This document shows, one piece after another, positions 44,764 through 53,918 of a stretch of DNA of 64,000 nucleotides. The stretch spans positions 682,001 to 746,000 of the forward strand of contig JAYQMD010000001.1 of assembly GCA_038143535.1 (NCBI GenBank), written 5' to 3'. The DNA comes from UBA7446 sp038143535 (GTDB lineage: Bacteria; Bacteroidota; Bacteroidia; Flavobacteriales; Flavobacteriaceae). The notes under the pieces were generated by a model. That model searched no databases. It worked only from the letters and a program-made list of their open reading frames with translations, and was not told the origin of the DNA. The position numbers and the translations under genes are program-made. Position 1 is the first letter of the stretch; every line of letters starts with the position of its first letter.

Positions 44764-46863
44764 TTACCCAATGTACTTCCAAATACTTTTTCCTTGCTGT
44801 GTCAAAGAGAGCGCCAAACGTATGTTTTCGTTGTTTGAACGGGATAAACTTGGGTCGTCTTGTAGCAGCGCATCTACCGCATGACGCACTGTTTTTAGAA
44901 TGGCTACGTCTTTTTTAAGATTGGCAATTAAAAACGGCAGTACACCACTTTGTTGGGTTCCCATGACATCTCCAGGTCCGCGAAGCGATAAATCCACTTC
45001 TGCCAATTCAAAGCCGTCTTGCGTTCTGACCATGGTTTGTAAGCGCGTCTGGGCATCTTGACTAAGTTTGGCCCCTGTCATCAAAATACAGTAACTCTTA
45101 TTAGCACCACGACCAACACGTCCTCTGAGCTGGTGGAGTTGCGATAAGCCAAAACGCTCGGCACTTTCGATAATCATAATGCTGGCATTGGGAACATCAA
45201 CACCCACCTCAATGACCGTAGTAGCTACCATGATTTGGGTTTTTTTAGAAATAAAGCGTTCCATTTCATAAGCCTTGTCTTTGGCATTCATCCTGCCGTG
45301 AACAATACTCACCTGATAGTCTGGTAGTGGAAACTCTCGCACGATGCTTTCATAGCCATCCATCAAATCTTTGTAATCCAAAACCTTGGATTCTTGAATG
45401 ATTGGATAAACAACATATACCTGTCGGCCTTTGGCAATTTCTTCTCGCATAAATTGAAACACAGCCAACCGTTTGCTGTCGAATCGATGCGTTGTGGTAA
45501 TGGGTTTTCTGCCGGGTGGCAACTTGTCAATTACAGATAGGTCTAAATCACCATAAGCTGTCATGGCCAAGGTTCTTGGAATAGGTGTGGCGGTCATCAC
45601 CAAAATGTTTATAGGGGTGTTGTTCTTTCGCCAAAGCTTGGCACGCTGTGCTACACCAAAACGGTGTTGTTCGTCAACAATGGCCAATCCAAGGCGATGA
45701 AAACTGACCGTTTCTTCTAGCACCGCATGGGTGCCAATAAGTATATGCAACTGACCATTGGCTAATTTTTCAAACAGCGGCTCGCGTTCTTTTTTGGTTA
45801 CAGAACCTGTTAACAAACCAATTTCAATTCCCAGCGGCGCTAGCAATTCTTTTATGCTGCTGTAGTGTTGTTGGGCTAAAATTTCGGTAGGTGCCACTAG
45901 GGTAGCTTGCATATTGTTGTCCAAGGCCATGAGCATGCAGAGTACGGCTACGATGGTTTTTCCAGATCCAACATCTCCTTGTAGCAGTCTGTTCATTTGT
46001 GCCTCACTGTTTAAGTCGGTTCTAATTTCACGCACCACACGTTTTTGTGCTTCGGTTAATGGAAAGGGTAGATGCTCGTGAAAAAAGCGGTTGAAGTAAT
46101 TCCCAATTTTCGGAAAGGGGATGCCTTTAATGCGTTCTTTCCGATGGTGCTTTTTTAATCCCAATTGCAACTGCACAAAAAACAGTTCTTCAAATTTCAT
46201 GCGGTATTGCGCACGCGCTAAGGATTCTTGCGACTGTGGAAAGTGAATGACTTTTAGGGCTTCATTTTTCTCCATCAACTGGTAAGTGTTGCGCATTTCA
46301 TCAGATAAGACCTCTTGTAGTTTGTTTTGTACTTCTTCAAATAGATTTTCTACAATCTGCCTCATGACACGCTGGGATATCCCACTTTTAGTTAGCGTTT
46401 CTGTAGCGGGGTATACCGCCTGAAAATTTCCTTTGCGTTGTTCGTGATCTGCAACAAGCTCTAGCTCTGGGTGGGGAATAGAACACTTCTTTCCGTACCA
46501 ATTGAGTCGTCCAAAGGCCATGTAGGGTGTATTTAGCTGGAGTGATTTTTGAATCCATTGCTGCCCTCTAAACCAAACCAGTTCCATGCTGTGCTGACCA
46601 TCTGTAAAAGTAGCCACCAAGCGACTGCCCCGTTTTTGCTTAATGGTTTCAACATTGGTGATGCTCCCCAACACCTGTACGTCTGCTGTGGTTTGTGGTA
46701 ATGCTCCTGGGGTGTAGTATTTGCTTCTGTCAATATAGCGATGTGGAAAAAAGTACAGAATATTCTGTAAGCTGTGTAAACCCAATTCCTTTTTAAGCAA
46801 TTGCGCCCTGTTTGGGCCTACTCCTTTCAAATAATCGATAGGTTTTTGTAGCAATGCAGACAT
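44764..46863 (-). CDS. recG: ATP-dependent DNA helicase RecG
   Basis: 699 residues. An N-terminal OB-fold wedge domain (about 60-160) is followed by helicase domains: Walker A LLQGDVGSGKT near residue 290, DEQH box in IVDEQHRFGVAQR near 395, TATPIPRTLAM, and the motif VI QLRGRVGRG near 580. It remodels stalled forks and recombination intermediates. A one-mismatch -7 box (TATCTTCG, 46868-46875) stands four bases before the ATG. Divergent from uvrD. Confidence 0.96.
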   Translation of the reverse strand: MSALLQKPIDYLKGVGPNRAQLLKKELGLHSLQNILYFFPHRYIDRSKYYTPGALPQTTADVQVLGSITNVETIKQKRGSRLVATFTDGQHSMELVWFRGQQWIQKSLQLNTPYMAFGRLNWYGKKCSIPHPELELVADHEQRKGNFQAVYPATETLTKSGISQRVMRQIVENLFEEVQNKLQEVLSDEMRNTYQLMEKNEALKVIHFPQSQESLARAQYRMKFEELFFVQLQLGLKKHHRKERIKGIPFPKIGNYFNRFFHEHLPFPLTEAQKRVVREIRTDLNSEAQMNRLLQGDVGSGKTIVAVLCMLMALDNNMQATLVAPTEILAQQHYSSIKELLAPLGIEIGLLTGSVTKKEREPLFEKLANGQLHILIGTHAVLEETVSFHRLGLAIVDEQHRFGVAQRAKLWRKNNTPINILVMTATPIPRTLAMTAYGDLDLSVIDKLPPGRKPITTTHRFDSKRLAVFQFMREEIAKGRQVYVVYPIIQESKVLDYKDLMDGYESIVREFPLPDYQVSIVHGRMNAKDKAYEMERFISKKTQIMVATTVIEVGVDVPNASIMIIESAERFGLSQLHQLRGRVGRGANKSYCILMTGAKLSQDAQTRLQTMVRTQDGFELAEVDLSLRGPGDVMGTQQSGVLPFLIANLKKDVAILKTVRHAVDALLQDDPSLSRSNNENIRLALSLTQQGKSIWKYIG

Positions 46864-46957
46864 AAAACGAAGATAGCAGTTTCCTGTTAATAACTATTCG
46901 TTAGGCTTGTTTATAAACCGTAAGGGTTTGGCTATTTTCACTTTAAATTAAAATGCG

Positions 46958-49264
46958 TTGGAAAATTACCTCAAGCTGCTTAATGAAGCCCAGCAAAAAC
47001 CTACTGTCCACAAAGATGGACCGCTTATGGTTATTGCTGGTGCGGGTTCTGGTAAAACACGTGTGCTTACCTACCGTATTGCCTATTTGATGCAGCAAGG
47101 AGTAGACTCCTATTCCATTTTGGCATTGACATTTACCAACAAGGCGGCACGAGAAATGAAGGCGCGTATTGCGCAAATAGTCGGGGAGAGCGAATCCAAA
47201 AATTTATGGATGGGTACTTTTCACTCTGTGTTTGCGCGCATCCTTCGTGCTGAAGCCGACCGTTTGGGCTATCCTTCAAGCTTTACGATTTACGATACCC
47301 AAGATTCTGAGCGTTTGTTAAGCTCCATTATCAAAGAGCTACAACTTGATAAAGACCTGTACAAGGTTAAGCAGATTCGTTCCCGCATATCTTCTTTTAA
47401 AAATAGCCTGATTACCGTTAGGACTTATTACAACAACCCAGAGCTTGTTGAGGCAGATCGAGAGTCCAAGCGTCCAGAAATGGGCAATATATACAAAGAG
47501 TATGTAGACCGCTGCTTTAAGGCGGGTGCTATGGATTTTGACGATTTACTACTCAAAACAAATGAGTTGTTGAATAGATTTCCAGATGTGCTTGCCAAAT
47601 ACCAGGAGCGTTTTCGCTATATTCTAGTGGATGAGTATCAAGACACCAACCACTCCCAGTATCTGATTGTGCGCGCTTTGGCAGATCGTTATCAAAACGT
47701 TTGTGTGGTAGGCGATGATGCACAAAGTATCTATGCCTTCCGAGGTGCAAACATTCAGAATATTCTCAATTTCCAACGTGACTACGAAGACGTAGCGGTA
47801 TATCGACTAGAGCAAAACTACCGTTCCTCAAAAACCATAGTGCAAGCGGCCAATGCCGTGATTGCGCACAATCAAAACAGACTAGAAAAGAACGTTTGGA
47901 CAGCTAATCCTGAGGGGCATAAAATCATTTTGCATCGCAGCCCAACAGATGGTGATGAAGGACGTTACATTGCAGGTGATATTTTTGAACGCGCCATGCA
48001 AACCCAACAAGGCTATGAGAACTACGCCATATTGTACCGTACCAATGCACAGTCTCGTGCGATGGAAGATGCCTTGCGTAAGCGTAATATTCCCTATCAT
48101 GTGTACGGAGGGGTTTCTTTCTATCAACGCAAAGAAATCAAAGATGTATTGGCTTATTTGCGCCTGCTTATCAATCCCAATGATGAAGAAAGCTTAAAGC
48201 GTATTATTAATTATCCCATGCGGGGTATCGGTCAAACTACCGTCAATAAGCTCATTGTGGCTGCAAAAACGCATGATTGCACACTATATCAAGTATTGGA
48301 AAAGGTGCAAGAACTTCCGCTAAACATCAATGCGGGAACACGAACCAAACTGCAAGACTTCTACACGTTGATGGAGTCGATTAAAACCGAACTTACAAGC
48401 TTAGATGCGTTTGAACTTGCAGAAATGGTGACCAAAAAAGTTGGTTTGGTTTCAGTTCTAAAAAAGGAGGGAACGCCAGAAGCTGTGATGCGTATTGAGA
48501 ATATTGAAGAGTTGATGAATGGTATCAAAGACTTTGTGGAAGGACAACGTGAACTCGTTGATGCTACCGGTTCTTTGGTTGAGTTTTTAGAAGATGTAGC
48601 CTTGGCTACTGACTTTGATAATGAAGTCAAAGACCAGCAAGCGGTTTCGCTTATGACCATTCATCTCGCCAAAGGCTTGGAGTTTCCCAACGTGTATATA
48701 GTTGGCTTAGAAGAAGATTTATTCCCTTCTGCCATGAGTATTAACACCAGAGCAGAACTCGAAGAAGAGCGTAGGTTGTTTTATGTGGCACTTACACGTG
48801 CTGAAAGGCGGGTAACGCTGACCTATACACTGTCTAGATATCGTTGGGGGAAAATCATTGATGCAGAACCGAGTAGGTTTATAGCAGAAATCGATGAAGA
48901 ATTCGTTGACAATCAAGTGGTCAATGACGATTATTCCTTTAAACCATTTATGGATACTTCCGTATTTGATGCACCAGACCCAAATAAGGTTCGCTTTAAG
49001 CCACCTGTAAAAAAGAAACCCGCAGCTGCAGTGCCGCCTAAAGCACGTATGAAATCTGTGTCTAAAGCTGCACCTAGCAGTGGACCTACATTGGACTTAT
49101 CCGAAATCCAGCAGGGTATTCGTGTTTCTCACAACCGTTTTGGATTTGGAACGGTACTAAGCACCGATGGGGTAGGCAATGATGCAAAGGCCCTTATTCG
49201 TTTTGATCAATCAGGAGAAAAGAACGTGCTGTTGCGTTTTGCAAAACTCAAAGTAGTTTCGTAA
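46958..49264 (+). CDS. uvrD: UvrD/PcrA/Rep superfamily 1A DNA helicase
   Basis: 768 residues. Walker A VIAGAGSGKTRV near residue 27; DEYQDTN; GDDAQSIYAFRGA; motif V SLMTIHLAKGLEFPNV; motif VI EEERRLFYVALTRAE. After an alanine/lysine-rich linker, a C-terminal Tudor-like domain (about 710-768) reads GIRVSHNRFGFGTVLS, as in PcrA, where it contacts RNA polymerase. The start is TTG at 46958 (MENYLKLLNEAQQ); the nearby ATG at 46953 is out of frame. Repair and replication helicase. Confidence 0.94.
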   Translation: MENYLKLLNEAQQKPTVHKDGPLMVIAGAGSGKTRVLTYRIAYLMQQGVDSYSILALTFTNKAAREMKARIAQIVGESESKNLWMGTFHSVFARILRAEADRLGYPSSFTIYDTQDSERLLSSIIKELQLDKDLYKVKQIRSRISSFKNSLITVRTYYNNPELVEADRESKRPEMGNIYKEYVDRCFKAGAMDFDDLLLKTNELLNRFPDVLAKYQERFRYILVDEYQDTNHSQYLIVRALADRYQNVCVVGDDAQSIYAFRGANIQNILNFQRDYEDVAVYRLEQNYRSSKTIVQAANAVIAHNQNRLEKNVWTANPEGHKIILHRSPTDGDEGRYIAGDIFERAMQTQQGYENYAILYRTNAQSRAMEDALRKRNIPYHVYGGVSFYQRKEIKDVLAYLRLLINPNDEESLKRIINYPMRGIGQTTVNKLIVAAKTHDCTLYQVLEKVQELPLNINAGTRTKLQDFYTLMESIKTELTSLDAFELAEMVTKKVGLVSVLKKEGTPEAVMRIENIEELMNGIKDFVEGQRELVDATGSLVEFLEDVALATDFDNEVKDQQAVSLMTIHLAKGLEFPNVYIVGLEEDLFPSAMSINTRAELEEERRLFYVALTRAERRVTLTYTLSRYRWGKIIDAEPSRFIAEIDEEFVDNQVVNDDYSFKPFMDTSVFDAPDPNKVRFKPPVKKKPAAAVPPKARMKSVSKAAPSSGPTLDLSEIQQGIRVSHNRFGFGTVLSTDGVGNDAKALIRFDQSGEKNVLLRFAKLKVVS

Positions 49265-49288
49265 AAAAACCACCCTAAGGTGGCTTTA
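49264..49288. terminator. Bidirectional terminator between uvrD and the OmpA-like gene
   Basis: AAAACCACC-CTAA-GGTGGCTTT: short GC stem flanked by an A run and a T run, placed between two convergent genes; it could serve both. Confidence 0.7.
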
Positions 49289-49308
49289 AATACTATTGCT
49301 GTTAATCC

Positions 49309-50172
49309 TTATTTGGATGCAGCTTCCATACCTTTTTCAAGTAAATCAAAGAACTGATCTAGTTTTGGTAACACTACGATACGTGTTCTGCGGTTTTTAG
49401 CACGGCCGCTAACAGTCTCATTATCTTCAAGTGGTACATAAGAACTGCGTCCTGCGGCAGTCATGCGCGCTGGATCAACCAAGAAATCGTTTTGAAGTAT
49501 GCGAACAACAGCCGTTGCACGCTTCACACTCAAATCCCAGTTGTCTACAAGAACATCGCTGTCTTCTTTGACAGGAACGTTGTCTGTGTGTCCTTCAACC
49601 ATAAACTCCAAGTCTGTTTTGTCATTGATTACACGCGCAACCTTACCAAGTACTTCTTTGGCACGTGAGGTAACGGTATAGCTACCACTCCTAAACAACA
49701 GTTTGTCTGAGATGGAAATAAACACAACACCTTTTTCAACATTTACCTCAATGTCAGCGTCGTTGATATCAACAAGCGCACCCTTGAGGCTGGTTACCAA
49801 TGCTAGGGTAACAGAATCTCTACGTGTCACGGCATCTTGCATGCGTGTGATGCGCATGTCTTTTTCTTTTAAAGACTCAAGCGAACGCTCAAGGTTTTCA
49901 GCACCTTTTTGAGAGAGTGTAGTTAGGTTGCCCATATTATTTATGAGCTCCTGATTGTTGGCCTTTAAGAAAGTGATTTGGTCACGAAGTGCAGAAACGC
50001 TTGCGTCGCTTTTTGCCTTCTCATCAATACATGTGTTTAGTCGTACAGTGGCTGAGTTTAAAAGATCTTTGGTCTCTTTATGATCAGCTTCTAGAGCGGT
50101 GTATTTTTTTTGTGACACACAAGATGCCAGCAGTGCAGGGATTGCGATTAATAAGATGAGTGTTCTTTTCAT
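49309..50172 (-). CDS. OmpA-like peptidoglycan-binding lipoprotein
   Basis: 287 residues from the ATG at 50172 (MKRTLILLIAIPALLASC, lipobox with Cys18); an ATG four codons earlier is also in frame. A predicted coiled coil (about 25-115, with heptads such as ALRDQITFLKANNQEL) precedes an OmpA C-terminal domain (about 145-275) with VEGHTDNVPV and NRRTRIVV, which anchors to peptidoglycan. It probably tethers the outer membrane to the wall. Confidence 0.9.
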   Translation of the reverse strand: MKRTLILLIAIPALLASCVSQKKYTALEADHKETKDLLNSATVRLNTCIDEKAKSDASVSALRDQITFLKANNQELINNMGNLTTLSQKGAENLERSLESLKEKDMRITRMQDAVTRRDSVTLALVTSLKGALVDINDADIEVNVEKGVVFISISDKLLFRSGSYTVTSRAKEVLGKVARVINDKTDLEFMVEGHTDNVPVKEDSDVLVDNWDLSVKRATAVVRILQNDFLVDPARMTAAGRSSYVPLEDNETVSGRAKNRRTRIVVLPKLDQFFDLLEKGMEAASK

Positions 50173-50312
50173 TTTGTAAAACATATTATGCGTATAAAAT
50201 TACTATAAAAACGACGATTGCGGCACTTTCTTGTGTTAAACTATTAAAAAAATTAAAGCGATTGGCGAAACCTTATGTTTTGCGTAGAGATGATCGCCTC
50301 TTTATGTAACAA

Positions 50313-50480
50313 CTAAAACTCTCTTTTACCAAACTCACTTTCAATAAACCGAGACCTGTTTTTTCCATTTTGGAACGTGTAGGACAGGTTTAGCGTTATC
50401 ATATCAACTTCGTATATGTAGTTTGTAGTGGTATAGAATTCGTTTTCACGCCAAGTTGTATTACTTTCCGATATGATAAG
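50313..50480 (-). pseudogene. C-terminal remnant of a TonB-dependent receptor / outer-membrane barrel
   Basis: A 55-codon open stretch ends with TAG at 50313 and reads NEFYTTTNYIYEVDMITLNLSY, then TFQNGKNRSRFIESEFGKREF. The last strand and the FIESEFGKREF ending are characteristic of Bacteroidota outer-membrane beta-barrel receptors. A TGA at 50481-50483 and unrelated sequence beyond show that the rest of the gene is gone. The remainder of the gap to the OmpA-like gene (50185-50312) shows nothing recognisable. Confidence 0.75.
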
Positions 50481-50527
50481 TCACGTCTCCCCTATCTTAT
50501 CAGTTAAATTAATACATTGTTAAAAGT

Positions 50528-50578
50528 GGGACACTTTTGGGACACCTAAAAATCGAAGTAAACTGTAGTAAAACTGTA
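50528..50578. repeat. Cluster of short direct repeats beside the receptor remnant
   Basis: GGGACAC at 50528-50534 and again at 50539-50545, separated by TTTT; then AAACTGTA at 50560-50567 and 50571-50578. They lie in an AT-rich stretch between the receptor remnant and the FISUMP gene. Meaning unknown; they could be scars of past recombination. Confidence 0.5.
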
Positions 50579-50580
50579 AT

Positions 50581-50600
50581 TAATAGTATTAGCTTTTTCA
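50581..50600 (+). repeat. 20-bp direct repeat, copy downstream of the FISUMP gene
   Basis: TAATAGTATTAGCTTTTTCA, identical to 51310-51329. On the minus strand it lies one base after the gene's stop codon and would read TTG-AAA-AAG-CTA-ATA (Leu/Met-Lys-Lys-Leu-Ile), i.e. a second lipoprotein-like start that soon ends. Confidence 0.85.
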
Positions 50601-50601
50601 A

Positions 50602-51330
50602 TTATTCTTTTATTAATCTTACAGCACAACCATAATAATAATTTCCTTGAAATTCACCAATTACTAAATTACTTAGTGAAGAAGCAGTAAACCTTGGAGT
50701 AAAGGGATAATCTTGTGCACCAGGCCCATCAGTTATACTGGATGAATATAATACAGCTCCATAACCAAAAAGTGTTGAAGAATCTGATGATCTTTGAACG
50801 CCTGAGGGATATAGATTAAATCCTGTTGAGTTAGTTCCCTGAAAAGAAAATTCGTCTCTGTTCCAGGGGATTTCAGGATCATCTGTCAAAAAACTCAAAA
50901 ATATTTCTTCCTCGGGATAACTTGTAATTGGAGCGCCATAGTATGACGTAAGATGTAAGAAATCTGCATAGGAAGGTATTCGAGATCCCTCTGGGGCAAG
51001 CCCCTTAGGATTATTAACTGCATAAAAATTATATAATAAACCATATTTTTCTTCAGTAGACGAGTCATTATTGACATAACGCCAAGCACCGGTTGATAAA
51101 TTCTCCCATTCAATAGGATCCTCAACGTATGGAATTGGAGTTCCATCTCTGTATGTTTTAGTTTTTAAATTTTGTGTTGTCCAAAATTCATCAGCAATTT
51201 TTAAGACCTGATAAATGTTTTGATCAATATCAATTAGTTGTGTATTATACAATGAACCCGTATCATCACTTGAATCTGAACTACAATTAAAGACAAGTGG
51301 AATAAATAGTAATAGTATTAGCTTTTTCAT
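50602..51330 (-). CDS. FISUMP-domain lipoprotein
   Basis: 242 residues. Lipobox VFNC (Cys16) followed by a Ser/Asp-rich linker. The body (about 30-242) fits the Fibrobacter succinogenes major paralogous domain: IDIDQNIYQVLKIADEFWTTQNL, RDGTPIPYVEDPIEW, YGLLYNFYAVN, and the ending YYYGCAVRLIKE. The function of the family is not established; members are secreted or surface-bound and often variable between strains. It is more AT-rich than its neighbours and flanked by a perfect 20-bp repeat, one copy of which encodes its first codons. Likely accessory. Confidence 0.85.
   Translation of the reverse strand: MKKLILLLFIPLVFNCSSDSSDDTGSLYNTQLIDIDQNIYQVLKIADEFWTTQNLKTKTYRDGTPIPYVEDPIEWENLSTGAWRYVNNDSSTEEKYGLLYNFYAVNNPKGLAPEGSRIPSYADFLHLTSYYGAPITSYPEEEIFLSFLTDDPEIPWNRDEFSFQGTNSTGFNLYPSGVQRSSDSSTLFGYGAVLYSSSITDGPGAQDYPFTPRFTASSLSNLVIGEFQGNYYYGCAVRLIKE
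51310..51329 (+). repeat. 20-bp direct repeat, copy at the start of the FISUMP gene
   Basis: Identical to 50581-50600. Read on the minus strand it supplies all but the first base of the ATG and the codons for KKLILL of the signal peptide. Confidence 0.85.
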
Positions 51331-51395
51331 ATGTACAATTTACAATAATTATTTTTTTTTCATTATATTTACATAACTACTTGATTATCAATAAT

Positions 51396-52791
51396 TTATT
51401 TGCCAATACAGAAGTTTGTAAAAATATTTCCAAGTATATCATCTGTGGTAACCTCGCCCGTGATGGTGCCCAACTCGTGTAGCGTTTGACGGATGTCAAT
51501 AGCCAGCAAGTCGCTACTGCGGTTTTCATCTATTCCCAGAATAACCTCCAAGATGCCTGCCATGGCCGCTTGCAATGCCGCCCAATGCCGTTGATTACTA
51601 ACTAGGGTACTTCCTGTGTTCCATTTAAGCAATCCCGCAAAGCGCTGTTTTAATGCTCTAATGTCGCTTTCGTCTTTGGTACTGATGACTACATTATCAA
51701 AAACACTAGCATTTACATCCAAACGCTCTAGTTCGATAAGGAACGCATCTAATTCAGCCGTTTCGAGTAAATCTTTTTTGTTAATAACTAGTAGTAGGGT
51801 GATGTCATCACGTTTAATTTCGTCTAGGGCCGTCATAACCGCTTGAGGCGTTTGTGTTTTGGGATCAACGACATACATCAATATGCTGGCTTTGTCCATT
51901 TTTTCTTGGGTGCGTTCTACGCCCATAGCTTCTACGATATCCGTTGTTTTGCGAAGTCCGGCAGTATCTATAAAGCGATACTGTATACCCCCAATGGTGA
52001 GCGTGTCTTCAATGCAATCACGAGTTGTTCCAGCAATATCTGATACAAGTGCTTTGTCTTCTTCAAGCAAGGCATTTAAGAGCGAAGATTTACCTGCATT
52101 AGGCATGCCAATAAGTGCTACAGGAATACCGTGTTTGACAGCATTTCCAGTTTCAAAAGAATCCAATAGGTTATATTAGTGTTGTGCGTATGTCATCGAC
52201 AAGTTCACGCAATTGTGTTCTGTCTGCAAAGGCAACATCTTCTTCGCTAAAATCAAGTTCTAACTCAACAAGCGAAGCAAAAGACAAAAGTCTTTCTCGT
52301 AAGCTACCAAGGCTTTTGCTGATGCCCCCACGGAAGTGCTGCACAGCAATATGATGCGCCGCTTCATTTTCAGATGCTATCAAATCTGCAACAGCCTCTG
52401 CTTGTGCCAAATCCATTTTTTTATTTAAAAAAGCACGTAGTGTAAATTCGCCCGGTTCAGCCAAGCGTGCCCCATTATCTTGTAATATTTTTAAAATTTT
52501 TTGCTGCACATAAACCGACCCGTGACAAGAAATCTCTACCACATCTTCCCCTGTATAGGAATTGGGACTCTTAAAAATTGCTAGCAGTACTTCGTCAATA
52601 AGCGTATTCTTGTAATGAAAATCACCCAACAGTACCTGATGAGTGCCTTGTTTGGACAATTGTTTTCCAAAACGTGATTTAAAGATTTCTTCAGCTATGG
52701 GAATTGCCTTGTCACCGCTCAGCCGCAGCACTGCGATGGCAGCAGCACCTGGGGCAGTTGATAATGCAACTATGGTGTCGTTGAGGTTCAA
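51396..52791 (-). pseudogene. mnmE: tRNA modification GTPase MnmE, split by a one-base frameshift
   Basis: MnmE works with MnmG to modify U34 of tRNAs. The first frame (52791-52171) holds the N-terminal THF-binding domain (MNLNDTIVALSTAPGAAAIAVLRLSG) and ends at TAA after RTTLI. The second frame resumes at 52172 with NLLDSFETGNAV and carries the G domain (GMPNAGKSSLLNALL, DIAGTTRD, DTAGLR, NKKD) and the C-terminal CIGK. One extra T at about 52173 (ATA-T-AAC) accounts for the break; the repaired protein is about 465 residues. Everything else is intact, so error or recent mutation are both possible. Confidence 0.9.
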
Positions 52792-53918
52792 ATTAAAATG
52801 TCTTTACTGTAAGTTCTGCGTCGTTTGTGCAGCTCGTGTTTGTAATTCTTCCACAAGGCTTGAATCGCTTTGTTTTCTTCAAGCTCTGGGTTGGTTTCTA
52901 CTTTTGTAATGCCACGTCTGTTAAACATTTCCTGAATTTCTTGAAATATAATGGCCGTAACCCCTTTGTTTTGATAACTTTCTTTGATACCAATCAAATA
53001 AAATGAAGCGCGATTGTTTTTACGTAACGCACGCCACAAATGATAAAAGCCAAAGGGAAACATTTTTCCATTGATGCGTTTGAGTGCTTTGGTGAAAGAG
53101 GGCATGGTAATCGTAAAACCAATCATTTCATCATTTTCGTCAACAACACATTTGATAAAATCGGGATGCACGTAGGGTAGATATTTTTTTTTATATACTT
53201 CAATTTGATGTTGTTGAATGGGCACAAAAGACTGCAAATTATTATAAGTTTGATTGAGCAACTCAAACATCTTATCCACGTGAGGCTCAACGTCTTTTGT
53301 AGTTTTAAACTCTAAGGTTTTGAGCTTAAATCTTCCCTTAATCACACGCGCAAACTTTTTGATCTTTTCGGGGGCGTCTTTGCCGTCGTAAATGTCGATT
53401 TGAAATTCAATCCACTCACTTTGTTTTTTAAGCCCCAATTTTTCCAGGTGCACTTTTTGATAGGGGTAGTGATACCAAGTAATCATGGTATTCATATATT
53501 CATAACCATGTATGAGTAGTCCAGCCTTGTCCATGTTTGAAAAGCCCATTGGCCACTCAATATAGGTCATGCCTTCAGCGATAGCAACGGCCTCAACAGC
53601 CTCAATAAGCTTTTGGCTTACTTCCAATTCGTCAATGGTGTCATACCAGCCAAAACGCACTTTGTTTTTTTTGAGCTCTTCAATTTCAACCCAATTGATC
53701 ATGGCTGCAATTCGGCCAACAACTTTTCCTTTTTTCTTTGCTAGAAAAAGCCGTGCCATGGCGTGTTCAAAAACAGCATTCTTTTGAGGATCAAAAATAT
53801 CCATTTCCTCTTTTGTTATGGGCGGTACCCATTGGGCACAATTGCGGTAGAGTTCAAATGGGAATTGAAAAAACGCACGGTATTGTTGTCTTGAAGTTAC
53901 TTCTACAATTTCAATCAT
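52788..53918 (-). CDS. GNAT-fold protein of unknown substrate (YghO-like)
   Basis: 376 residues. The N-terminal part (about 1-110) with ARLFLAKKKGKVVGRIAAMIN, and a second part (about 215-370) with CVVDENDEMIGFTITMPS and IGIKESYQNKGVTAIIFQE, suggest two GNAT-like halves; the latter has a degenerate acyl-CoA loop (Q-N-K-G-V-T). Homologues are common in Flavobacteriia and are often left as hypothetical or misannotated. It overlaps mnmE by 4 bp and touches the barrel gene upstream, so the three probably form one operon. Confidence 0.72.
   Translation of the reverse strand: MIEIVEVTSRQQYRAFFQFPFELYRNCAQWVPPITKEEMDIFDPQKNAVFEHAMARLFLAKKKGKVVGRIAAMINWVEIEELKKNKVRFGWYDTIDELEVSQKLIEAVEAVAIAEGMTYIEWPMGFSNMDKAGLLIHGYEYMNTMITWYHYPYQKVHLEKLGLKKQSEWIEFQIDIYDGKDAPEKIKKFARVIKGRFKLKTLEFKTTKDVEPHVDKMFELLNQTYNNLQSFVPIQQHQIEVYKKKYLPYVHPDFIKCVVDENDEMIGFTITMPSFTKALKRINGKMFPFGFYHLWRALRKNNRASFYLIGIKESYQNKGVTAIIFQEIQEMFNRRGITKVETNPELEENKAIQALWKNYKHELHKRRRTYSKDILI

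Noticed and set aside
50528..50545. GGGACAC direct repeat as an integrase attachment site
   Set aside because: No integrase, tRNA or second att-like copy at another boundary was found in the window; kept only as a repeat.
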